Notes: generated from the sequence alone by a model not told the origin. A stretch of 64,000 nucleotides of DNA from Magicicada septendecula (GCA_034769895.1 CM068367.1:350859111-350923110), one strand, 5' to 3'. Positions 12,371 through 26,089 are shown, numbered from the stretch's first letter. Program-made: numbers and translations.

Positions 12371-13640
12371 ATGACGGAAGAAGGTGTAAGAGTGTTAGTT
12401 AAGAAGAGAAGCGGCTTAAAGTCTGCCATAGTGAGAATTAATTCTGCAATAGTTAACTTTGACAAAAATAGCAATACCGAGCATTTTTTAAGTGTAAGAC
12501 TTGAAAGTTTAAAAAGTTTGTCAATAAAATACGATGAGGTCCAGTCTGAGATCGAACTAAGTTCTAGAGACATAAATACTGCCCAAGAGGACAGAGTCCA
12601 GGTTGAAGAGCTTTTGTATTCAACTGAGGCTAAGATTTTACAACTGTTAGACACTTTTAACATCCAGACTGAATCTCAGACATTAAGTAGCAATATTCAA
12701 TTAAAACCTATCAAGCTGCCCTGCTTCACAGGTAACATTCTCGAATGGCAGCACTTCTATTCGATATTTTTAGACTTGGTAGATGCTAGATCAGACTTAA
12801 CCTCAGTACAAAAATTACACTACTTATATTCATCTCTTAAAAATGAACCACTAGATTTAATCAAGGCTTTGCCTATTTGTCACGAAAATTATTCAATAGC
12901 GTTAAGTTTGCTGTCCGCTAGATATGACAATAAATTTATATTAGCCAAATACTATATTCAAAATTTATTAGAAGTAAAATCTACAACTAAGGACTCTGTA
13001 CAGAGTTTAGCAGAATTTACAAATGCCATAACGTCTTCTGTCAATTCTCTGACAGCCATGCAATTGTCAGTAGATTCATTTTAACTTATTGTCATACAGC
13101 TATTGTCAACAAAACTTGATCATTCCACCTTTAAACTATGGAAAGAATCTATAGATTCTGAAAATCTTCCCAATTTCCAGAATTTTGTACAATTTCTAAA
13201 TGCCCGTAGGCAACTATTAGAAAACACGCTACCACTGGAAGCTGGACAGCAGCTTAACAAACCGATTCTAAAATTTAACCATAAGTCTGAAAAATCTAAG
13301 TTACGAAACTCTGCTGGCAGCACTGTATTTAAAAGCTATCATTCTACTTCAAATAATTATTCATGCCTATACTGCAAGGCAAGTCACCCAATTTATATGT
13401 GTGACAAATTTCACGATTTGAGCATATCGGAACGAAGGCAATTTATACTAAAGCACAAATGCTGCACTAATTGTCTGAGACCAGATCATTTTTCTCCTAA
13501 TTGTAAAGTCAAGCATTCGTGTAAGGTCTGTTCGAGACGGCACCATACACTACTTCATATAAATAAGGAACTAAATTACAGTCCTGCCAGCAGTAGTAAT
13601 TACTGCTCATTTAAATTGCAATCAGTGAACAATGTTATTT
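12371..13640 (+). pseudogene. BEL/Pao gag region (DUF1759-like plus zinc knuckles), fossil
   Basis: The N-terminal part is a polar coiled coil. The central part contains KLPCFTGNILEWQHFYSIF and LHYLYSSLKNEPLDLI, the conserved capsid pattern of BEL/Pao Gag (DUF1759). The C-terminal part has CLYC and CCTNCLRPDHFSPNC zinc-knuckle motifs. The region is broken but every part is recognisable. Confidence 0.85.
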
Positions 13641-14130
13641 TATCTACAGCTGTCACATTTGTTATCGACCGCGCTGGTAACAAGCAACTTGCACGAATCC
13701 TACTAGATGCAGGATCGCAAGTTAATTTTTGTACTGCATCATTTGCAAAAAAAATTGCAACTTAATTTAACAAAATCTAATATACCAATCTCAGGTATTA
13801 ATAATGCAACATGTTGCGCTAATAATTTGGTATCAGTTTGTATTGTTTCCCGTTATCAAAATTTTACTTTTAATGCTCAATGTGCAGTGTTATCTACTTT
13901 AACCCATAAACTTCCAGCACAATCTTCTGACGTAAAACATTTTAATATCCCAGATAATATTTTCCTTGCTGACCCAAATTTTAATGTATCAGCTGACATA
14001 GACATATTGTTGGGAGCGCAGTTTTATTTAGATTTGATTCAAGCAAACAAATATGTTCGTGGTCCTAAGTTTCCTGTCATACAAGAAACTAAGTTAGGCT
14101 ATATTCTAGCAGGCAATTTGCCTAAGCATT
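13640..14130 (+). pseudogene. BEL/Pao aspartic protease region, fossil
   Basis: The words ARILLDAGSQVNF and IDILLGAQFYLDLI match the DUF1758 retropepsin of BEL/Pao elements, with D-A-G as the catalytic triad. It lies between the zinc knuckles and the reverse transcriptase, as expected. Confidence 0.8.
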
Positions 14131-15200
14131 GTCATTTAAAGGGTCCTGCTGTTTCGTTTTTAGCAAGAAACGACGATGATCAAATTCTAGCGTCTCTTGA
14201 GAAGTTTTGGGAGACTGAAACCGTTCTTGATAATGCACCCATTGTTAATGACTCAGTTTGCGAAGAACATTTTGTTAAATCTACTAATCGTAATAATGAA
14301 GGCAGATTTGTCGTTTCACTGCCATTTGTTTCTGATAATGCCCAGCTGGGTGATTCCTATGCTACTGCTGAAGCGAGATTTCTAAGTTTAGAACGCAGGT
14401 TCAAGCGTGATGCTGATCTTGCGCGTGAATATTCAAATTTCATACAGGAATATAAGGATCTTGGCCACATGACGCTGGTTGAAGATTGTTCTGTTGATTC
14501 CAAGGTTTCAAATACCTACTATTTACCTCATCATGCCGTTTTTAAATATTCTAGTTCCACGACGAAGCTTCGCGTCGTTTTTGATGGTTCTGCTAAAACT
14601 AGCAATGGTCTATCTCTCAATGATATTTTAGCTTAGTGGGCTCAAATGTACAGCAAGATCTTTTCTCCATTCTTTTACGATTTCGTACACACAATTATGT
14701 TCTAATCGCTGACATCAAGAAGATGTATCAGCAAATTCTAGTTTCTGATAACGATTGTCATTACCAACGTATTCTATGGCGTGATTCTTTGCTTGAACAA
14801 TTTAAACATTTCGTGCTGCGTACTGTAACATACGGTACTGCTAGCGCTTCATTCTTGGCAACTCGCTGCCTCATTCAGATTGGTAAGGATAGTGAAGCTT
14901 CATTTCCTGACGCTGCTTCAGCTATAATTAATGATTTTTATGTCGATGATTTGTTGACCGGTGCAGACACCATTTCTAATTTGATCAAATTAAAATCTGA
15001 CTTAAGTACGTTGTTGAGTTAATATGGCTTTACTCTACATAAATGGGCCTCAAATGAGCCAAATGTAGTCACTAATCATGGTAATTTATCACTTCCATTA
15101 AACAAACAAGGCAATGTGCGCACGTTGGGCATTCTTTGGAACAACGCTGCAGATTCATTCATGTTTGACATCAAGTCATTTCCAGTTGATTAAAGTATTT
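14130..15200 (+). pseudogene. BEL/Pao reverse transcriptase region, fossil
   Basis: Typical family words appear in order: LRVVFDGSAKTSNGLSLND, ADIKKMYQQI, and the polymerase box DFYVDDLLTGAD. The spacing and surrounding sequence match BEL/Pao reverse transcriptases. The region is broken. Confidence 0.9.
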
Positions 15201-15239
15201 CTAAGAGAAGAATCCTGTCAATTATAGCGGGTATCTACG

Positions 15240-15960
15240 ACCCATTGGGACTTAATGGTTCAATTGTTTTCCTTTACAAACAGTTTATGCAGCAACTGTG
15301 GTTGTGCAGTCTTGGTTGGGATGAGCCAATTTCTGAGCAATTATATTCGTATTGGCGTTCATTATGCGACAAGTTGTATTTAATTGACGAAATTATTGTT
15401 CCACGCTCCATACGCAGCAAGTCTGAGCCCAAGTTAATTGAATTAAATGGATTCGCGGATGCCTCTGAAAAGGGTTATGGATGTTGTATTTACATTAGTT
15501 ATTTATCAAGATTTAGTGGCCTCTTGTCATCTTTTGTGTTCTAAATCTCGTGTGGCTCCACTTCGACAGGTTTCATTACCCCGCAATGAGCTCTGTGCTT
15601 GTTTGTTGTTATCGCGACTTCTGTTCAAGGTCACCTCTGCTCTCCATTCCTTTGTCAATAGCGTACACCTCTACTCCGATTCCATGGTATCTCTTTATTG
15701 GATTCATGCTCAGTCTTCTAGGTGGAAGACCTACGTCGCTAATCGTGTTGCTGAGATTCAGCGTCTCACTGAAACCCACAATGGCATCATATTGATTCGC
15801 AACATAATCCTGCGGACATTATTTCTAGAAGATGTCACCCTGACATTTTGCGCGATTGTTCGCTTTGGTGGCATGGTCCTACTTGTCTGTCTCAATCTTC
15901 TGAGCACAATGTTTTTTCACCTTCTAATGTGCCGCTTCCTAATGTTCCGTTGAGGAGAAA
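15240..15960 (+). pseudogene. BEL/Pao connection and RNase H region, fossil
   Basis: YDPLGL-like sequence is followed by the RNase H-type words GFADASEKGYGCCIY and LPRNELCACLLLSRLL, and then by YSDSMVSLYWI. These are the conserved blocks between reverse transcriptase and integrase in BEL/Pao elements. The region is broken. Confidence 0.8.
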
Positions 15961-16019
15961 CAAACCTCCAAGCTTTCTCTAATTTCTATCTTACCTATCG
16001 ATCTCTCCAAGGACTTTTC

Positions 16020-17491
16020 CTCGTTGCACCGACTGACCCGCGTGTACACTTATTGTTTTCGATTTATCAAAAATGCTAAATCCTTAAAGGCAAAGAAAAT
16101 TTCGGGAGTTCTCACCCCTACTGAAATTCATTCTACACTTAACTTTTTCATAAAGCAATCCCAGTCGATCCATTTCGCTACTGAGCTTAATTGCCTTCGA
16201 AATGGAGCTTCTGTCTATAAGGAGTAAACTGTCTTCTCTTGACCCATTTCTTGATGATGTTCGGCATCATGCGTGTCGGCGGACGTCTACAGCAGTCGCA
16301 GCTACCCTATGATAATAAGCATCCTACTATTTTGCATCCTTCGGCTCACATCACTCGCCTCATAATTGAGAGTGAGCATATTTGACTTCTCCATGCTGGC
16401 GCTCAACTTATCCATCATTCACTTCGTCAATGCTGGTGGATTGTTAACGCCAAGATAGTGATTCGTTCCATCATTCGTAGCTGCGTCAAATGTCTCAGAT
16501 TCAATATTAAATATCAAGCTCAAAGGCTTAGTGTCTTGCCATCTCCTAGGGTTACTCCCTCCAGGCCGTTTTTATTTTGTGCAGTGGATTATGGTGGTCC
16601 TTTCATGATCTGTCATGGCGGGCAGAGATCTAGGACTCAGTCCAAGTCACATATGGCTCTATTCATTTGCTTAGCCACTAGGGCCATTCATTTGGAATTG
16701 GTTTCCGACCTCACAGCCAATGCTTTTATAGCCGCCTTACATCGCTTCATGGCCCGTAGGGGCATACCTAGCCAATTGTATTCTGACAATGGCACGAACT
16801 TTAGGAAGGCACGCAACGTCTTGCGTGACCTTTACAATCTTTGGCATAACAAGGATGCCACTTTAACAAATCAATCATTTGCAACTTCTCACGGTATTAA
16901 GTGGTCATTCGTTCCTCCTTCGTCACCTCATTTTGGTGGGCTTTGGGAAAGCGGTATAAAGAGCTTGAAATATCATTTGCGCCGCGTTGCCGGCAAGTCT
17001 ATACTCACATTTGAGGAGTTTACTACGGTTTATCACAGGTAGAGGCCTGTCTAAATTCCCGTCCATTATTTGCTGTTTCATCGGATGTAAACGATCCAGT
17101 GCCACTTACCCCTGGCCACTTTTTAATCTGTGCACCATTAACGGCAATACCTGATCCTGATTTGTCACACGTTCCTATCTCTCATCTCGGCCGTTGGCAA
17201 CTTCTCCAGAAGTTTGTCCAAGCTATCTGGAAATCATGGTCGCGCGACTACCTACACCAATTGCAACAGCGTCACAAATGGAAGTTCGCTAAAAAAAACG
17301 TCTCCATTGGTGACCTGGTCCTTCTAATCGAAGATAACTTGCCTCCATTAGCATGGAAATTTGGGGTAATCACAGCCACATTTCCCGGACCAGACAATTT
17401 AATTAGGGTAGTTGACGTTCGCATGCCTGTTGGCACCTTTCGCAGACCAATTCACAAGTTATGTTTGTTGCCAGCGCGGGACGAACCGTAG
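16020..17491 (+). pseudogene. BEL/Pao integrase region, fossil
   Basis: The part near 16380-16500 resembles the His/Cys zinc-binding domain (CVKC). The catalytic core follows with FCAVDYGGPF, YSDNGTNFRKA and SSPHFGGLWESG, which supply the D, D and E of the DDE core. A DUF5641-like C-terminal domain (VSIGDLVLLIEDN ... RVVDVRMP ... RRPIHKLCLLP) ends the coding region at 17491. The region is broken. Confidence 0.88.
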
Positions 17492-17635
17492 ACACTATAT
17501 CAATGTAACTACTTAGCACAACGTTATGTTTTATTTGGCCACGAGCTTTTTTCATTACTTAATTGTTTATTATAGTTTGGCCGACCTCAATTATGGTGAT
17601 ATGTGCTGTCATAAACATTTTTTAACACGTTATAT

Positions 17636-18649
17636 TGAAACAATATTAATTAATGGCATATATATTCTTACTCTTACCTTCGAATTTCGGGTGCAAGGGC
17701 GTTCAGACGAAAACAGTTACAGAAAGGATTATTTGGAATGAACGGTATACATATACATACACCATTTATGTGAAAACAAATGCTTCTAATTTATTGAACA
17801 AGTTAATTATTTCATTTTAGTTTACTTGGATGATAAATGATACATGGAATCAATAACTAATAATATAATATTATAAAATCACACTGGTTGGAAAACCTTT
17901 TAACTCTAACCTCTTACAAATTATGCCATATGAACCAATACGTTTTCTAATTAAATTAGAGCTCATTAAACTTTTAGTAGATAGTAATTGAATATTTTAC
18001 TTGAAATTTTTAATTAAGGGTTTATTGGTACTTAACCAAGTCCTGCGAAGTTCTAGTTGTTTACACCATCGCGCGTGGAAAATAACGTTTATTCCATCAC
18101 TCCGCACTTCACATTTTGTACCGTTATTGTACTGAATCGACCGATACTATTTTCGGCCCGTCTCACACGCCTTTTGTACTAGTTTCACTGTTTCTTTTGT
18201 TTTAATTCACATTAAGTTAAGTGGTTCACTGGTTCCACATTATTAATATGAAAAAGTCGGCCAACGTAACTTTACTTGCCCTTGGAGGTTGTGGGCTGGC
18301 CGCGCGTTATTGTTTACGCACTTTTCATATTTATTATTTTTAAAATATAGGCCGAATTAATTTTACGGCCTATATTGCACCCGAGGCCACCGTTTAGTTT
18401 TAAATCACAAACTTTTTACTGTCTGATGCTGCTTACTACTGTTCACTCTCTGATGACAAACTGCAGACTGTGATTCACAAAAAGCCTGCTGCTGGGGCAG
18501 TTACACAATACGTCTGTGCAATTGTTTTGGCTAACAATGTGCATTGCTGGTTACTGGGGCTCCCCACAGGTGAAAGTTAACAATTTTAAAGATTGATTGA
18601 ATTGATATAAAATTAAAACTAGGGCTGCGTACAATTCTGTACCGTTACA
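17636..18649 (-). repeat. Element A LTR, left copy (3' LTR)
   Basis: Minus sense starts TGTAACGGTAC and ends TTGTTTCA. It is 1014 bp and nearly identical to the copy at 21345. Confidence 0.92.
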
Positions 18650-18698
18650 ATACCCCCCCAATAAGAGGTTGAAGGCCGAAGCGTTCAAACTCTTATTG
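18650..18698 (-). promoter_or_regulatory. Element A G-tract and conserved 3' hairpin, copy 1
   Basis: In element sense a 40-nt hairpin (18698-18659; outer stem CAATAAGAG/CTCTTATTG with loop context CGCTTCGGCC) is followed at once by GGGGGGGTAT and then the 3' LTR. The G-tract takes the place of a polypurine tract. The same hairpin occurs in B, C and D. Confidence 0.75.
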
Positions 18699-18699
18699 C

Positions 18700-19956
18700 C
18701 TAAACCTAAGAGGATCAGTGAGGATATGGCACCGCAACCCCCCTAAGCACTCTACAAAAATCATGGGTTCTTACCCCCCTAGTCTGGCGACTGTGGCACA
18801 TTCAATTAAAAAATCAACAAACGGCCTTCCATCACTCCATATCCCACAACTGATTTGTTTCCTCTTAGCCGTACTGGTTCATTGACAACGTACTGGCTCA
18901 TTTTATATTATAGAATATCTCTTAACCCTAGAAAATAGTATTAACAAAACAATATAGGATATATGCAATACAGGAGTACATATAAGTTCCAGTCAAAATG
19001 ACACATTAATTATACAGAATTGCATTTACACAAAATTTCCTTCCGTTTTCAATTTTAAATGAATATTTTAATCATTGTTTTTTATCAATTCCTTATTTTA
19101 CCATTACAATCAAAATTCAGATCAAAATAAATTTAACTTTATTATTAAAAGTCATCTTTTCAATTAATTTAATTACCTTTCATTAAATTTAATTCATATT
19201 GTTTTAATTAACAATTTCAAAATTAATTACATTTTTCAAAATGATCCGGCATAAAATATTACCTACATTATTCAAAAAATTTACATTCCTTTCTTCACAT
19301 ACGGTATTTCTTTTTATTTCATAATAGGATTTTCCTACTGGCAATGATTCAGCAGACTACAACATTTTTGTTATTGTCAACTCAGCTTCAACACCTCTGG
19401 CTGTAAACATTAGTCAAAACATACAACACACCTGTTTACATAAACAAGTCGTCTGCCAGACTGGTGTTATAAACACTCCTTCAGTCTAAACATTCTGCTT
19501 ACCTAACCTCTAACAGCTGTACTGCACTTTTCAATTTTTATAAATCTTTTAATTAACATATTTATCTCTTAAATTTTTTATTCCAATTCAGATCAGATAT
19601 ATTTTTAATTCACCACAATTACTTGAATAACATTTTACTAAAAACATTTTAACTTAGTTATATTATTTAAAACACTTTGAATATAAATACACAATACAAA
19701 ATAGGCTCATGAATACCTTTTGTTCATTATTTTAGTGGAATACAATTATTATTATTTATTATTATAACTTTCCCTCTCATTACAAACATATGTTGCACAT
19801 AAGCTATAATATACATCGCAACAGAATACTATTAACACAATACATTCAACACTAACACATTTATTTATTTAAAATTTTCGTACTTCAATATCCAATTCAG
19901 CCAGGTCATTACCATATACTAAAGTATTTAAAATGTCCATACACTGCTTTTTTAAT
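18700..19956 (-). other. Element A AT-rich 3' spacer, copy 1
   Basis: This is non-coding in every frame at useful length. It contains the conserved block with GTACTGGTT-like words (about 18850-18900, plus strand) that in B, C and E reads AAACCAGTAC-like. The repeat copy is 22409-23665. Confidence 0.6.
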
Positions 19957-21094
19957 TCACCCTCCATCATCAAAAATTAGTCTTTTCGGTATATGACACT
20001 TTTCAATTTTATTGATACACAACATATAGCTAGTTTGTGTGTTATGGCCATACAATTTTATTTTTTCCATTATACAAAAATAATAATCTATAGGGTTACC
20101 CCCCAAAATTATCTTAACATAAATCAAGTCGACATCAATATTTTTTATAAAGTCTTCGTCAGTGTTTATTATTACCATCACATTATTATTACCATATTCT
20201 GTTACTATAGGTTCATTAACAGGCAAATATTTGTCATCAATATACACATTATTTATCGCACAAGGTATGTTTTTAATTCTACCAGTTCTCTCACTATTTA
20301 AACTCTGTGTTAACTCTTCATAATCTCTCTTCACCTTATATATTTCTATTTCTCTCTCTCTGATTCTCTCATCACAATATTTATCACATCTCACATTCTC
20401 ATTCCATACAGAGGGCAACACAACATTATTACAACATCTGGCTTTACCAGGTACACAAAAATAATTTAAAGACCTTTTGTCTTTTCCAAAAACTACGGAG
20501 GAACCTTTGTCCTCCAACAATACTGGTGAAGCATTTTCTTCACCCCCAACCACATCACTGGAAAATTCTACCCTCTGTACACTCTCTTCATTTAAACTGT
20601 CTTCACACTCTCTCTCATTATGATCAACTACATTTTATCCTCAAGGTCACTACTACTATTTGCTGTATCACTTTTTGATACCATGTTTTCACATTTATTA
20701 TCTACACACACACACTCGCTCTTAACTCACCTGTTTCTCTTTTTATTTCTCTATGTATTTCATTAATTCGTTCATCAATACTACACAATGAATTAGTTAA
20801 TACGTCAAACTTAGCATCATTCGTGTCAAAACGTTTGTTTATATCGATACTCATTACGTCGAATTTAGTCTCAAATTTTTTCTCATTATTGTCTAAGCGA
20901 TTATTTAAGGCATCCAATTTCTTATTTTGTTCATTGAACTTGGTATCATTCATGTCAAAGCGACTATTTATGGCATTAAAATTTACCTCTAGCATTGCTT
21001 GTAGTCTTTCAAACATTTTATAACTATCATCTTTTTCAATCTGAACCGGCGTCGATTGACTCGCAACATCATTCAATATCACTGACTCAGTCAA
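19957..21094 (-). pseudogene. Element A gag-like coiled-coil protein region, copy 1
   Basis: The N-terminal part has SQSTPVQ and then a long heptad-rich coiled coil built on repeats like RFDMNDTKF and RLDNNEKKF. A middle part has FCVPGKARCCNNVVLPSVW, and the end is RLIFDDGG. The same order of parts occurs in B, C, D and E. No zinc knuckle, protease or polymerase is visible. It is probably a structural (gag-like) protein; this is inference from position and coiled-coil content. It has one or two breaks. Confidence 0.7.
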
Positions 21095-21344
21095 GCTTAT
21101 CTCGTTTACTACCGTTTCAGTTATTATTGTTTTTACTTGATTTCAGTACTTGTACTGACCAGGTCAACGTTGTTGACTTTATCACTATTACTCTCCATTT
21201 TGAGTAAATGTATACTTATAAATATATGCTTAGCAAACTACACAATAATCCCCCTCACTTCCAAATAACCTGTTCTGCAGCTTGGTTAGGTCTGGCGGAT
21301 ATAGGTTATAAACCCTATACTCGCGTCACTGTTACGGGAGCCAA

Positions 21345-22358
21345 TGAAACAATATTAATTAATGGCATATATATTCTTACTCTTACCTTCGAATTTCGGG
21401 TCCAATGTCGTTCAGACGAAAACTGCTACAGAAAGGATTATTTGGAATGAATGGTATACATATACATACACCATTTATGTGAAAACAAATGCTTCTAATT
21501 TATTGAACAAGTTAATTATTTCATTTTAGTTTACTTGGATGATAAATGATACATGGAATCAATAACTAATAATATAATATTATAAAATCACACTGGTTGG
21601 AAAACCTTTTAACTCTAACCTCTTACAAATTATGCCATATGAACCAATACGTTTTCTAATTAAATTAGAGCTCATTAAACTTTTAGTAGATAGTAATTGA
21701 ATAATTTACTTGAAATTTTTAATTAAGGGTTTATTGGTACTTAACCAAGTCCTGCGAAGTTCTAGTTGTTTACACCATCGCGCGTGGAAAATAACGTTTA
21801 TTCCATCACTCCGCACTTCACATTTTGTACCGTTATTGTACTGAATCGACCGATACTATTTTCGGCCCGTCTCACACGCCTTTTGTACTAGTTTCACTGT
21901 TTCTTTTGTTTTAATTCACATTAAGTTAAGTGGTTCACTGGTTCCACATTATTAATATGAAAAAGTCGGCCAACGTAACTTTACTTGCCCTTGGAGGTTG
22001 TGGGCTGGCCGCGCGTTATTGTTTACGCACTTTTCATATTTATTATTTTTAAAATATAGGCCGAATTAATTTTACGGCCTATATTGCACCCGAGGCCACC
22101 GTTTAGTTTTAAATCACAAACTTTTTACTGTCTGATGCTGCTTACTACTGTTCACTCTCTGATGACAAACTGCAGACTGTGATTCACAAAAAGCCTGCTG
22201 CTGGGGCAGTTACGCAATACGTCTGTGCAATTGTTTTGGCTAACAATGTGCATTGCTGGTTACTGGGGCTCCCCACAGGTGAAAGTTAACAATTTTAAAG
22301 ATTGATTGAATTGATATAAAATTAAAACTAGGGCTGCGTACAATTCTGTACCGTTACA
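21345..22358 (-). repeat. Element A LTR, middle copy
   Basis: A 1014-bp copy shared by the two tandem units. It is followed in minus sense by TTGGCTCCCGTAACAGTGAC (21344-21325), a candidate primer-binding site with the tRNA-type TGG one base after the LTR. Confidence 0.92.
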
Positions 22359-22407
22359 ATACCCCCCCAATAAGAGGTTGAAGGCCGAAGCGTTCAAACT
22401 CTTATTG
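22359..22407 (-). promoter_or_regulatory. Element A G-tract and conserved 3' hairpin, copy 2
   Basis: This is identical in design to 18650-18698: a 40-nt hairpin at 22407-22368 with a C(UUCG)G-type loop in element sense, then seven G, TAT and the LTR. Confidence 0.75.
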
Positions 22408-23665
22408 CCTAAACCTAAGAGGATCAGTGAGGATATGGCGCCGCAACCCCCCTAAGCACTCTACAAAAATCATGGGTTCTTACCCCCTAGTCTGGCGACT
22501 GTGGCACATTCAATTAAAAAATCAACAAACGGCCTTCCATCACTCCATATCCCACAACTGATTTGTTTCCTCTTAGCCGTACTGGTTCATTGACAACGTA
22601 CTGGCTCATTTTATATTATAGAATATCTCTTAACCCTAGAAAATAGTATTAACAAAACAATATAGGATATATGCAATACAGGAGTACATATAAGTTCCAG
22701 TCAAAATGACACATTAATTATACAGAATTACATTTACACAAAATTTCCTTCCGTTTTCAATTTTAAATGAATATTTTAATCATTGTTTTTTATCAATTCC
22801 TTATTTTACCATTACAATCAAAATTCAGATCAAAATAAATTTAACTTTATTATTAAAAGTCATCTTTTCAATTAATTTAATTACCTTTCATTAAATTTAA
22901 TTCATATTGTTTTAATTAACAATTTCAAAATTAATTACATTTTTCAAAATGATCCGGCATAAAATATTACCTACATTATTCAAAAAATTTACATTCCTTT
23001 CTTCACATACGGTATTTCTTTTTATTTCATAATAGGATTTTCCTACTGGCAATGATTCAGCAGACTACAACATTTTTGTTATTGTCAACTCAGCTTCAAC
23101 ACCTCTGGCTGTAAACATTAGTCAAAACATACAACACACCTGTTTACATAAACAAGTCGTCTGCCAGACTGGTGTTATAAACACTCCTTCAGTCTAAACA
23201 TTCTGCTTACCTAACCTCTAACAGCTGTACTGCACTTTTCAATTTTTATAAATCTTTTAATTAACATATTTATCTCTTAAATTTTTTATTCCAATTCAGA
23301 TCAGATATATTTTTAATTCGCCACAATTACTTGAATAACATTTTACTAAAAACATTTTAACTTCGTTATATTATTTAAAACACTTTGAATATAAATACAC
23401 AATACAAAATAGGCTTCATGAATACCTTTTGTTCATTATTTTAGTGGAATACAATTATTATTATTTATTATTATAACTTTCCCTCTCATTACAAACATAT
23501 GTTGCACATAAGCTATAATATACATCGCAACAGAATACTATTAACACAATACATTCAACACTAACACATTTATTTATTTAAAATTTTCGTACTTCAATAT
23601 CCAATTCAGCCAGGTCATTACCATATACTAAAGTATTTAAAATGTCCATACACTGCTTTTTTAAT

Positions 23666-24803
23666 TCACCCTCCATCATCAAAAATTAGTCTTTTCGGTA
23701 TATGACACTTTTCAATTTTATTGATACACAACATATAGCTAGTTTGTGTGTTATGGCCATACAATTTTATTTTTTCCATTATACAAAAATAATAATCTAT
23801 AGGGTTACCCCCCAAAATTATCTTAACATAAATCAAGTCGACATCAATATTTTTTATAAAGTCTTCGTCAGTGTTTATTATTACCATCACATTATTATTA
23901 CCATATTCTGTTACTATAGGTTCATTAACAGGCAAATATTTGTCATCAATATACACATTATTTATCGCACAAGGTATGTTTTTAATTCTACCAGTTCTCT
24001 CACTATTTAAACTCTGTGTTAACTCTTCATAATCTCTCTTCACCTTATATATTTCTATTTCTCTCTCTCTGATTCTCTCATCACAATATTTATCACATCT
24101 CACATTCTCATTCCATACAGAGGGCAACACAACATTATTACAACATCTGGCTTTACCAGGTACACAAAAATAATTTAAAGACCTTTTGTCTTTTCCAAAA
24201 ACTACGGAGGAACCTTTGTCCTCCAACAATACTGGTGAAGCATTTTCTTCACCCCCAACCACATCACTGGAAAATTCTACCCTCTGTACACTCTCTTCAT
24301 TTAAACTGTCTTCACACTCTCTCTCATTATGATCAACTACATTTTATCCTCAAGGTCACTACTACTATTTGCTGTATCACTTTTTGATACCATGTTTTCA
24401 CATTTATTATCTACACACACACACTCGCTCTTAACTCACCTGTTTCTCTTTTTATTTCTCTATGTATTTCATTAATTCGTTCATCAATACTACACAATGA
24501 ATTAGTTAATACGTCAAACTTAGCATCATTCGTGTCAAAACGTTTGTTTATATCGATACTCATTACGTCGAATTTAGTCTCAAATTTTTTCTCATTATTG
24601 TCTAAGCGATTATTTAAGGCATCCAATTTCTTATTTTGTTCATTGAACTTGGTATCATTCATGTCAAAGCGACTATTTATGGCATTAAAATTTACCTCTA
24701 GCATTGCTTGTAGTCTTTCAAACATTTTATAACTATCATCTTTTTCAATCTGAACCGGCGTCGATTGACTCGCAACATCATTCAATATCACTGACTCAGT
24801 CAA
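23666..24803 (-). pseudogene. Element A gag-like coiled-coil protein region, copy 2
   Basis: The two open stretches are identical to copy 1 at the protein level. They keep the SQSTPV N-terminus, coiled coil and DDGG end. The identity shows that duplication of the unit is recent or that the copies are homogenised. Confidence 0.7.
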
Positions 24804-25053
24804 GCTTATCTCGTTTACTACCGTTTCAGTTATTATTGTTTTTACTTGATTTCAGTACTTGTACTGACCAGGTCAACGTTGTTGACTTTATCACTATTAC
24901 TCTCCATTTTGAGTAAATGTATACTTATAAATATATGCTTAGCAAACTACACAATAATCCCCCTCACTTCCAAATAACCTGTTCTGCAGCTTGGTTAGGT
25001 CTGGCGGATATAGGTTATAAACCCTATACTCGCGTCACTGTTACGGGAGCCAA

Positions 25054-26064
25054 TGAAACAATATTAATTAATGGCATATATATTCTTACTCTTACCTTCG
25101 AATTTCGGGTCCAATGTCGTTCAGACGAAAACTGCTACAGAAAGGATTATTTGGAATGAATGGTATACATATACATACACCATTTATGTGAAAACAAATG
25201 CTTCTAATTTATTGAACAAGTTAATTATTTCATTTTAGTTTACTTGGATGATAAATGATACATGGAATCAATAACTAATAATATAATATTATAAAATCAC
25301 ACTGGTTGGAAAACCTTTTAACTCTAACCTCTTACAAATTATGCCATATGAACCAATACGTTTTCTAATTAAGTTAGAGCTCATTAAACTTTTAGTAGAT
25401 AGTAATTGAATAATTTACTAATTAAGGGTTTATTGGTACTTAACCAAGTCCTGCGAAGTTCTAGTTGTTTACACCATCGCGCGTGGAAAATAACGTTTAC
25501 TCCATCGGAGTGAACTCCGCACTTCACATTTTGTACCGTTATTGTACTGAATCGACCGATACTATTTTCGGCCCGTCTCACATGCCTTTTGTACTAGTTT
25601 CACTGTTTCTTTTGTTTTAATTCACATTAAGTTTAGTGGTTCACTGGTTCCACATTATTAATATGAAAAAGTCGGCCGACGTAACTTTACTTGCCCTTGG
25701 AGGTTGTGGGCTGGCCGCGCGTTATTGTTTATGCACTTTTCATATTTATTATTTTTAAAATATAGGCCGAATTAATTTTACGGCCTATATTGCACCCGAG
25801 GCCACCGTTTAGTTTTAAATCACAAACTTTTTACTGTCTGATGCTGCTTACTACTGTTCACTCTCTGATGACAAACTGCAGACTGTAATTCACAAAAAGC
25901 CTGCTGCTGGTGCAGTTACGCAATACGTCTGTGCAATTGTTTTGGCTAACAATGTGCATTGCTGGTTACTGGGGCTCCCCACAGGTGAAAGTTAACAATT
26001 TTAAAGATTGATTGAATTGATATAAAATTAAAACTAGGGCTGCATACAATTCTGTACCGTTACA
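25054..26064 (-). repeat. Element A LTR, right copy (5' LTR)
   Basis: A 1011-bp copy differing from the middle copy at roughly ten sites plus small length changes. It is followed by the target duplication ATAT. In minus sense it is the 5' LTR and is followed by the same candidate primer-binding site (25053-25034). Confidence 0.92.
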
Positions 26065-26089
26065 ATATATTGATATCTCATTGTAGTGC

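Larger units (their letters stand above)
17636..26064 (-). mobile_element. Element A: tandem gag-only LTR element (LTR-int-LTR-int-LTR)
   Basis: Three LTRs of 1011-1014 bp separate two internal regions of exactly 2695 bp each. One 4-bp target duplication (ATAT, 17632-17635 and 26065-26068) encloses the whole array, so it derives from one insertion into the BEL element. Elements read on the minus strand. Each internal region holds one gag-like coiled-coil coding region and no recognisable polymerase. The two internal regions differ at only about five sites by eye; the right LTR is more diverged. The arrangement fits unequal exchange between LTRs, or a misassembly. It is young, and each gag region has one or two breaks. 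Confidence 0.88.

Noticed and set aside
19993-25159. Plus-strand open frames inside element A (102, 66, 70 and 80 codons)
   Set aside because: They are antisense shadows of the gag-like regions or lie at LTR edges, and are duplicated with the unit.
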